In this document: in pieces, positions 15,315 to 21,379 of the stretch
Layout of the letters: every line of letters starts with the position of its first letter
Numbering within the stretch: position 1 is the stretch's first letter
Assembly: GCA_017417215.1 (NCBI GenBank)
Contig: JAFPZP010000086.1
Location: 1 to 35,131, forward strand
Length of the DNA stretch: 35,131 nucleotides
Direction: 5' to 3'
Source of the DNA: Candidatus Rifleibacteriota bacterium
Lineage (GTDB): Bacteria > Muiribacteriota > Ozemobacteria > Ozemobacterales > Ozemobacteraceae
Notes under the pieces: model-generated
Database searches by the model: none
Seen by the model: the letters and a program-made list of their open reading frames with translations, nothing else
What the model was told of the DNA's origin: nothing
Made by a program: the position numbers and the translations under genes

Positions 15315-16430
15315 ATGACTCTGATTTATAGTATTTTGGCAATCTCTATATTTGTATTGCTTTTGTGCGGTTTTATTGTGATGACCGGCAAATTGCTGGG
15401 GCAGAGCGGTGAAATAGAGGTTTCCATCAATCAGAAAAATGAATTTAAAGCCAATAGAGGTTTAAAGCTCCTTGAAGTTCTTGCAGCCAATAAAGTCTAT
15501 TTACCTGCTGCCTGCGGTGGGAAGGGAAACTGTGGAAGATGTAAAATCAAAGTTTTAGCTGGTGGCGGATATTTGACTTCCCTTGAGAAATTATGTCTTA
15601 CGGATAAAGAGCAGTCTGATGGTTTTCGATTGGCTTGTCAGATAAAAACAAGAGAGAATATAAAAATAAATCTGCCTGAAAGTATGTTGTTAGCTCATAG
15701 CTTTAAAGCGGAGCTTGTAAAGATTGAAACCCCTGCTTTTAGAATTAAAACCCTTCATTTTAAGCTTGAAGAGGGCGAGAAACTTGATTTTCAAGCTGGG
15801 CAATATGTTCAGATTACTAGAAGTCTTCCCTGGGAAAATGTTATTAGAGCTTATTCTATTTCGTCTTCACCAGATTTAGAGAATGAGTTTTCGCTAGATG
15901 TTCAACTTATTGAAGGCGGAATAATGAGCAGTTATCTGCATAGTCTTGAAGTTGGAACTAAGCTGGATTTCTGTGGCCCCTTCGGTGATATGTCGGTTGA
16001 TGATTCTTCTGCATATAATGAACATAGTATTTTACTACTTGTGGCAGGTGGTGTTGGCTTGGCTCCTATGCGGTCGATTGTCAGTTCTTTAATAAACAAA
16101 GGTTTTAAAGGGAAATTAGTTTTGTTACATGGTGTCAGAAGCAGAAGAAATCTTTACTGTGAAGATGAATATAGGAGCTTAATGAAAAAACACCCTGAAT
16201 TTGAATATATACCAGTTTTGGCTGAACCTTCATTAGAAGACGGTTGGGTAGGGAAAACCGGATTAGTTACAGAAACCTTAGAGGAATGGCTAAATTCTAA
16301 TAAAGAGGGGCTGCCCTCTGCTGAAGCATTTTTATGCGGTCCTTCAGCCATGATGGAAGCTGCTTCAACGCTTTTGAGAGATAAGGGCGTAGCCGCTGAG
16401 CATATTCACTCTGACCCCTTTAGTTTTTAG
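15315..16430 (+). CDS. nqrF: NqrF, NADH-oxidising subunit of Na+-NQR
   Basis: The 371-residue protein has one N-terminal membrane helix (5-24) and a 2Fe-2S ferredoxin domain with C67, C73, C76 and C108 (CGGKGNCGRC, later RLACQ). A ferredoxin-reductase module follows, with R178-A-Y-S181 for FAD binding, GPFGD at 221-225, GGVGLAPM at 245-252 for the nicotinamide side and FLCGPSAMM near the C-terminus. NqrF takes hydride from NADH and passes electrons to the other Nqr subunits. It is about 35 residues shorter than classic NqrF. Presence of NqrF, and no RnfB or RnfC, marks the cluster as NQR-type. A ribosome binding site AAAGGA overlaps the end of nqrE. Confidence 0.9.
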   Translation: MTLIYSILAISIFVLLLCGFIVMTGKLLGQSGEIEVSINQKNEFKANRGLKLLEVLAANKVYLPAACGGKGNCGRCKIKVLAGGGYLTSLEKLCLTDKEQSDGFRLACQIKTRENIKINLPESMLLAHSFKAELVKIETPAFRIKTLHFKLEEGEKLDFQAGQYVQITRSLPWENVIRAYSISSSPDLENEFSLDVQLIEGGIMSSYLHSLEVGTKLDFCGPFGDMSVDDSSAYNEHSILLLVAGGVGLAPMRSIVSSLINKGFKGKLVLLHGVRSRRNLYCEDEYRSLMKKHPEFEYIPVLAEPSLEDGWVGKTGLVTETLEEWLNSNKEGLPSAEAFLCGPSAMMEAASTLLRDKGVAAEHIHSDPFSF

Positions 16431-16445
16431 GCTTTTGGGAGGGTT

Positions 16446-16530
16446 AGAAGTCTACCCGTTGTCATAAACGTATAGCTTTCAGGGCTAAAGCCCATACGCT
16501 ATACTTTTTATGACAAATGTGTAGACTTCT
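16446..16530. repeat. 85-bp imperfect palindrome after nqrF
   Basis: Outer arms AGAAGTCTAC (16446-16455) and GTAGACTTCT (16521-16530) are perfect complements. Next come TTGTCATAAA (16459-16468) and TTTATGACAA (16507-16516), then CGTATAGC against GCTATAC, with an inner GGGCT-AAA-GCCC. The right half recurs at 18472-18502 on the far side of the AlbA_2 gene. Confidence 0.75.
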
Positions 16531-16548
16531 CACATCTCTGCTCCCTAA

Positions 16549-16771
16549 AGCGTCCTGGAGGGACGCTACTTCAATAACCGTGGGCAACGTGTTGCCCACG
16601 GACTAGAACAAAAAATAAAGCACCCCGTTTGAGGGGTGCTACTTTTTCCCCAAGGGCATCACCGATGCCCTTGGGAATATAGTATCGTCCTGCCGGACGA
16701 GGATTTAGAGAGAGTCTAGTCCTAGGGTGTCTTCGACACCCTAGGTTATTAATGTAATGTCCTGCCGGACA
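16549..16771. repeat. Array of seven distinct hairpins
   Basis: Consecutive perfect stems: AGCGTCC/GGACGCT (16549-16567), CCGTGGGCAA/TTGCCCACGG (16578-16601), AGCACCCC/GGGGTGCT followed by ACTTTTT (16619-16645, terminator-like for nqr), CCCAAGGGCATC/GATGCCCTTGGG (16649-16675), CGTCC/GGACG (16686-16699), CCTAGGGTGTC/GACACCCTAGG (16721-16745) and TGTCC/GGACA (16758-16771). Stems differ in sequence, so this is not one repeat copied many times. The third could terminate the nqr transcript. The remaining sequence to 16876 shows no gene. Confidence 0.75.
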
Positions 16772-16876
16772 TATAATTGCTCAACAAAGCCAATAACACC
16801 ACAGACTTCCATTTGCTAAAGCCAATCCACTCATCTCTAATATATAGGTTTCGCGTCTACTGTCCGCTCACTTATC

Positions 16877-16911
16877 ACCAACCACAAACCACTAACCACT
16901 AACCACTAACC
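16877..16911. repeat. Heptamer tandem repeat (ACTAACC type)
   Basis: Five contiguous 7-bp units: ACCAACC, ACAAACC and three exact ACTAACC. Such short tandemly repeated heptamers are familiar from cyanobacterial intergenic DNA. A second heptamer tract of different sequence is at 32049-32088. Confidence 0.75.
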
Positions 16912-16961
16912 ACTCATCTCTCCAAAAAAGATTGTTGAAATAATAATAATACTTTGGTATC

Positions 16962-17024
16962 ATTGATACTAATAATACTATTGATACTATTGATACCATT
17001 GATACCATTGATACTATTGATACC
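16962..17024. repeat. 9-bp tandem repeat upstream of the AlbA_2 gene
   Basis: Seven contiguous nonamers of consensus ATTGATAC[TC] from 16962 to 17024, with one degenerate unit (AATAATACT) at 16971-16979. The preceding GGTATC (16956-16961) is the reverse complement of the GATACC core. The array ends 45 bp before the start codon, so it may serve as binding sites controlling that gene or may be simple slippage. Confidence 0.8.
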
Positions 17025-17069
17025 AATAAATCTAAATTAAATTAGAATCATTTTATAAGAGGAAAATAG

Positions 17070-18455
17070 ATGGATTTGGCTAGTCTTTTAGGTGGAGAAT
17101 CAAATTGTATCGAATACAAAGAAGCTCTACCCAACAATAGTTTGAATTATATAAAAACAGTTGTTGCCTTTGCAAATGGCAAGGGCGGTAAAATTGTTTT
17201 TGGAATAGAAGATAATAATTTAAATATTGTTGGAATAGCGAGTGATAAAGTATTTGAAGTTATAGACTCTATATCAAATGCCATTTCAGATAGTTGTTCC
17301 CCAACAATAATACCCGATATTTCCTTAAAAACGATAAATAATCGAACTATAATAATCGTTGAAATAGATAGAGGAAAGCAAAAGCCCTATTATATTAAAT
17401 CATTAGGCATTGAAAAAGGTACATATATAAGAGTAGCTGGAACCACCAGATTAGCAGATAGAACAATTATAAAAGAATTGATGCTGGAAGGTTCTTTTAA
17501 GAGTTTTGATAAAGAAATAATAAAAGATTTAATATTAAAAGACAGAGATATCAACAGCTTTTGTAAGATGCTTTACAATATTGCTTTAGCAAATAATCAA
17601 AAAGGAAATAATATCAAAAAAATAACTAAGAATCAGTTAATTTCTTGGGGCGTATTAGCAAGAATTAAAGACAAATTGTTCCCAACTATTTCTTATGCTT
17701 TATTAACAGGTAATGCAGCTTTCCAAACAGAAATACAATGTGCTGTTTTCAAGAATGCGTCAAGAACAGTATTTGTCGACAAACGAGATATTACAGGAAA
17801 TTTATTTGAGCAATTAGAAGAAAGTTATAAGTATATTTTAGGAAAAATAAATCTTGGTGCTGAAATTAATGGCATAAAAAGAGTAGATAAATATGAAATT
17901 CCGCCTGAAGCAATTCGTGAAGCTATTGCCAATGCCATACTTCATAGAAATTATTTGAACAAATCAAATATTCAAATTGCTATATACGACAATAGAGTGG
18001 AAATAACTTCACCAGGAGGATTGATTTCTAGTCTTAGTATAGACCAGATAAAATCAGGTATATCGCAAATTAGAAACGAAGCAATAGCCTCGGTTTTTAA
18101 ATATGCAAATATAATAGAACAATGGGGAAGTGGAATTCCAAGAATTATTGAACTTTCTAAGGAATATAATCTTAGAGAACCAGATTTTTTTGATTTAGAG
18201 TCTTCTTTTAGGGTTAATCTTTTTAGAAAAACTGAATCCAGAAAAACTAATAAGAGTTCAAATAATAATTCAAAAATAGATAAATTGTTTATAGATCTGA
18301 TTAAGAAGAATCCAAAGATTACTTTAAAGGAAGCTGCTGATAGTTTAAATCTGTCGATTGCTACTATTAAACGTGTTGTTGCTAGACTGCAAAATAATGA
18401 TATTATTCAGCGCTTAGGAAATAACAGAAAAGGTGAATGGAGAATGCAGAATTGA
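17070..18455 (+). CDS. AlbA_2 (Schlafen-type) domain regulator with ATPase-like and winged-helix parts
   Basis: The 461-residue protein has the layout of the RecG-like/AAA-4 regulators. An N-terminal AlbA_2 domain (about 8-130) has ESNCIEYKEALP and AFANGKGGKIVFGIEDN. A HATPase_c_4-like domain (about 270-385) has IPPEAIREAIANAILHRNY (N288 at the position of the nucleotide-site Asn) and EQWGSGIPRII. A C-terminal winged helix-turn-helix (about 408-455) has ITLKEAADSLNLSIATIKRVV. Such proteins are thought to be DNA- or RNA-binding transcriptional regulators; some sit in defence or mobile contexts. It has AGAGGA seven bases before ATG. It is a lone gene, flanked by repeats on both sides, suggesting that it moved in as a cassette. 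Confidence 0.8.
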   Translation: MDLASLLGGESNCIEYKEALPNNSLNYIKTVVAFANGKGGKIVFGIEDNNLNIVGIASDKVFEVIDSISNAISDSCSPTIIPDISLKTINNRTIIIVEIDRGKQKPYYIKSLGIEKGTYIRVAGTTRLADRTIIKELMLEGSFKSFDKEIIKDLILKDRDINSFCKMLYNIALANNQKGNNIKKITKNQLISWGVLARIKDKLFPTISYALLTGNAAFQTEIQCAVFKNASRTVFVDKRDITGNLFEQLEESYKYILGKINLGAEINGIKRVDKYEIPPEAIREAIANAILHRNYLNKSNIQIAIYDNRVEITSPGGLISSLSIDQIKSGISQIRNEAIASVFKYANIIEQWGSGIPRIIELSKEYNLREPDFFDLESSFRVNLFRKTESRKTNKSSNNNSKIDKLFIDLIKKNPKITLKEAADSLNLSIATIKRVVARLQNNDIIQRLGNNRKGEWRMQN

Positions 18456-18471
18456 GAAATGAGAATTCTCA

Positions 18472-18502
18472 TAAAGCCTATATGCTATACTTTTTATGAC
18501 AA
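18472..18502. repeat. Second copy of the palindrome half-site
   Basis: Positions 18472-18502 match 16486-16516 at 29 of 31 bases in the same orientation, including an identical 19-mer GCTATACTTTTTATGACAA. Here only the right half of the palindrome is present. The rest of 18456-18574 shows no gene. Confidence 0.75.
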
Positions 18503-18574
18503 TGGGTAGGCTACAAACAGATAAATAGTGATTTTTCATCAAATAACGAGTTTTAGCACAGCTTCGTCACAGAA

Positions 18575-21250
18575 TTAAACAACTTGGCGTTTGACTAGTT
18601 CAGAGAAGATGCCGCCTTTGGCGACAAGTTCGTCGAAGGTGCCGATTTCAGCTACACGTCCTGAATCTAAGACTATAACACGGTCACAGTTGCGAATGGT
18701 AGAAAGCCTGTGAGCCACTATAATACGAGTGGCGTTGAGTTTGTCCAGACTTTGGGTGACAACACTTTGAGAGCGGTTATCCAGCGCACTGGTAGCTTCA
18801 TCAAAAATAAGAATTGAGGGCTTGTTTACTAAGGCGCGAGCGATTAAGATTCTTTGTCTTTGACCACCTGAAATATTTGAACTGCCTTCACTTATGTATG
18901 TTTGCATTCCCATAGGCATTTTAGCTATGTCTTCTGCTATGCTGGCAGCTTCTGCGGCTCTCCATGCATCTTCCTGAGTAAGAAGTCTTGTTCCCACAAT
19001 GTTTGTGAATATATCACCAGCCATAAGCTGACCGTTCTGCAAAACTACGCCCATCTGTGATCGCACAGAGGTAAGAGAAACATCTGATAGATCCTGCCCA
19101 TCGTAATATATTGCGCCCTGCTTTGGAGTTTCAAAGCCTAAGAGCAGTCTTATTAAAGTGCTTTTCCCACAACCTGATTTGCCGACTATTGCAACATTTT
19201 CACCTGAGGTTATATGAAAACTGACATCCTGTAAAACATCTTCACCGCCTTCATAAGCAAAAGATAGATGGCTGACTTCTATATCACCGGAAAGAACGCT
19301 TGCGTCAGCTTTGTCAGATGTAGTTTCTGGTAATTCTTCAAGAATAGGCTTCAGATTTTCTATCTGAGGCTGAATTCTGAAAAGTTGAATAATAAAGCTT
19401 AAAACAGTTCCCAAAGAAGAGTTGAAAGCAGTAAACGCGGCACTAAACGCCATAAACTGAGGGTAACCTATGCCGCCGTTGGCATCATTTTCATTAATTC
19501 CTATAATTGCAATGTAGTAAAGAAGCATTGTCAGAATAAAAGGCTGAATAGAGTTTATAATATTCGTGTAATTGTTTAACCATCGCAATTTCAGGTTCCA
19601 TTTCTGCTGTTCGCCAAAATCTCTGCTCCAAAGCTGATAAGCCTGTTCCTCAGCCCCTTGAACTCTGAATTTGGAAAGACCTGCAAAAATCTGCTGAACG
19701 GTTCCAGCAGTTTTATTAGAGCTGCTGACCAACTTTCTCTGAATGGTCAAAGTGTAGTAATAAATCAGAGATATAATTAAAAAGTGAATCAACCAGACGC
19801 CAAGTGCTGTAAAAGTCAGGCTGAAACTGTAATAACACATCAGAATAATGGTCCAGAAAGAGAAAACGAAGCTGAAAAGAGTTCCGACAAAATCTCCGGA
19901 AACAAGCTCTTTTACTGTGTTGAAGCCACTCATACGGCTCGCAAGTTCGCCAACAGTAAAACGTCTGAAAAATTTGGCGGGCAAAGACATCAGTCTTCCC
20001 CAAAGAGCAGCTTCTGAACTTATTTGCAATTTGGTAGAAATACGAATTATTGCGATGGAACGAATAAAAGAAAGAGCACTGACAGTAAAAGCTGTTACCA
20101 GCATAACTTGAGTAACAGTCGTTAAACCCTGTCGGTCGAAAACTGGGATTATATCCTGGAATATTGTTTCTGTAATAATTGGCGTTACAAGTGGAACCAA
20201 CCCGGCAAAGATGCTTACAACAAGAATAGTTAAGTAATCTGCTTTCCAGCACTGCAAGAACATAAACTTTAACAAATCGAAAACGCTCAGTGCTTTGGGC
20301 AAGAAGCCAGCATAGCAGGCAAAGGCATCAGAACCTATATTTTTAGCTATTTTTCTTGTCACTCTGACGCCATTAGGTTGTTGAACTGTGACCACTTTAT
20401 ATGAGCCAGGCGATTCTGGAATTAAAGCGGCAAGTTCTTTGTTTTCGCCATAATAACCAATCATTACGCCTATATCTTTTTTATACCAGTCTGAGGGTAG
20501 GGAAATATAGCGAATCTGCATATTGCCCTTCTGAATAAGTCGATTTAAAAGTCCTACAGCATCAAGCTTTTTGATCATAGTTTCAGAAATAGTAATGTTA
20601 TCAACAGGCATATTAAAAGCTTTTGCAACAGTGCGAACTATAAAAATGCTTTCTTCTGTTTTTGAATTTCGTTTTTCGCCTGTTTTTTCAATAATTACAG
20701 ATTCTTCACCAAGCAGATTACTGATAGAATTTTCTATAATCAGCTTTTTGTTGTATTCTCTGGCTTGAATTCTTCTGCTTAAACGCTTGTCTTCTGACTT
20801 AAAATGAACACCTAGCAGCATGGCAAAAATCTGTTCATTGTCTTTAAAGCTGTTTATCAATTCTTCATGAGTTTTGCAGTCTTCTAAAACAATCTCTTTT
20901 CGCCAGCTTAAAAGCACATCGTCACCGTGATCTGCCAGACTACTTAACCATGAAATTGTGGTTAAATTCTTGAACCAGAATTTCATTATTTTTTTTAAAT
21001 TATCAACTGACTGAGTGTCAAAGGCTTGGTTTTCGATTTCAGAATCTTCTACGGCAAAAAGAATTACTTTTATTCTTTTGTTGTCTATTGCAGGGAAAGC
21101 AGACTGACCTGGTTCTATATTCATTAAAAATGACTGGCGAAAAGAAGCTTTATCGTTTGTAACTGCATATGCTTCTAATTTGCCTGTTACTACATGAATA
21201 AAGCTAACCGAATCATCTAATGAATAACGTTGTCCTGCAAGAAGTTTCAA
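18575..21250 (-). CDS. NHLM-type ABC exporter 2 with N-terminal beta-rich sensor-like domain
   Basis: The 891-residue protein matches the second ABC transporter of NHLM peptide export systems (the type without a C39 peptidase). Residues 1-80 form a beta-rich domain resembling a cupin or cyclic-nucleotide-binding fold (FIHVVTGKLEAYAV, then NIEPGQSAFPAIDN). A linker, six membrane helices (about 325-600) and an ATPase domain follow: Walker A GKSGCGKST 690-698, signature SGGQ 794-797, Walker B with D817/E818, then AHRLS. The start is TTG at 21250. It has its own promoter upstream. It lies last in the locus, separated from ABC exporter 1 by the two cyclases. Likely a homodimeric inner-membrane exporter of the precursor peptides; the substrate is inferred. 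Confidence 0.85.
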   Translation of the reverse strand: MKLLAGQRYSLDDSVSFIHVVTGKLEAYAVTNDKASFRQSFLMNIEPGQSAFPAIDNKRIKVILFAVEDSEIENQAFDTQSVDNLKKIMKFWFKNLTTISWLSSLADHGDDVLLSWRKEIVLEDCKTHEELINSFKDNEQIFAMLLGVHFKSEDKRLSRRIQAREYNKKLIIENSISNLLGEESVIIEKTGEKRNSKTEESIFIVRTVAKAFNMPVDNITISETMIKKLDAVGLLNRLIQKGNMQIRYISLPSDWYKKDIGVMIGYYGENKELAALIPESPGSYKVVTVQQPNGVRVTRKIAKNIGSDAFACYAGFLPKALSVFDLLKFMFLQCWKADYLTILVVSIFAGLVPLVTPIITETIFQDIIPVFDRQGLTTVTQVMLVTAFTVSALSFIRSIAIIRISTKLQISSEAALWGRLMSLPAKFFRRFTVGELASRMSGFNTVKELVSGDFVGTLFSFVFSFWTIILMCYYSFSLTFTALGVWLIHFLIISLIYYYTLTIQRKLVSSSNKTAGTVQQIFAGLSKFRVQGAEEQAYQLWSRDFGEQQKWNLKLRWLNNYTNIINSIQPFILTMLLYYIAIIGINENDANGGIGYPQFMAFSAAFTAFNSSLGTVLSFIIQLFRIQPQIENLKPILEELPETTSDKADASVLSGDIEVSHLSFAYEGGEDVLQDVSFHITSGENVAIVGKSGCGKSTLIRLLLGFETPKQGAIYYDGQDLSDVSLTSVRSQMGVVLQNGQLMAGDIFTNIVGTRLLTQEDAWRAAEAASIAEDIAKMPMGMQTYISEGSSNISGGQRQRILIARALVNKPSILIFDEATSALDNRSQSVVTQSLDKLNATRIIVAHRLSTIRNCDRVIVLDSGRVAEIGTFDELVAKGGIFSELVKRQVV

Positions 21251-21291
21251 CTAGTGTTTATATCCTTTTTAAAACTAAGTCATACGAAATC

Positions 21292-21320
21292 ATTATAACT
21301 ATGATTAAAATGTTATTCAA
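21292..21320 (-). promoter_or_regulatory. Promoter of ABC exporter 2
   Basis: TTGAAT (21320-21315), 17 bp, TATAAT (21297-21292) on the minus strand, continuing GATTT. It shares both boxes, spacing and the GATTT extension with the promoter at 31970-31998 in front of a precursor gene. Predicted leader is about 35 bases. Confidence 0.7.
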
Positions 21321-21379
21321 TAATTTCTTTGGCTTAACCAAATACAGAAGAGGTCTTTTTATTGATTTCAATTTTCAAC

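Noticed and set aside
12299..16430. Rnf complex
   Set aside because: Subunit lengths of the first two genes are Rnf-like, but the third and fourth match NqrD and NqrE motifs. The last is a clear NqrF, and RnfB and RnfC are missing.
16549..16771. CRISPR array
   Set aside because: The hairpins differ in sequence and spacing; there is no constant direct repeat with unique spacers and no cas gene.
16962..17024. Replication origin iterons
   Set aside because: No replication initiator gene, DnaA boxes or partition genes are nearby; the units are contiguous without spacers.
19716..20252. Overlapping frame within the ABC exporter 2 gene on the same strand
   Set aside because: Composition is erratic (rich in Cys, Ser, Tyr) and it lies wholly inside a well-supported transporter gene.
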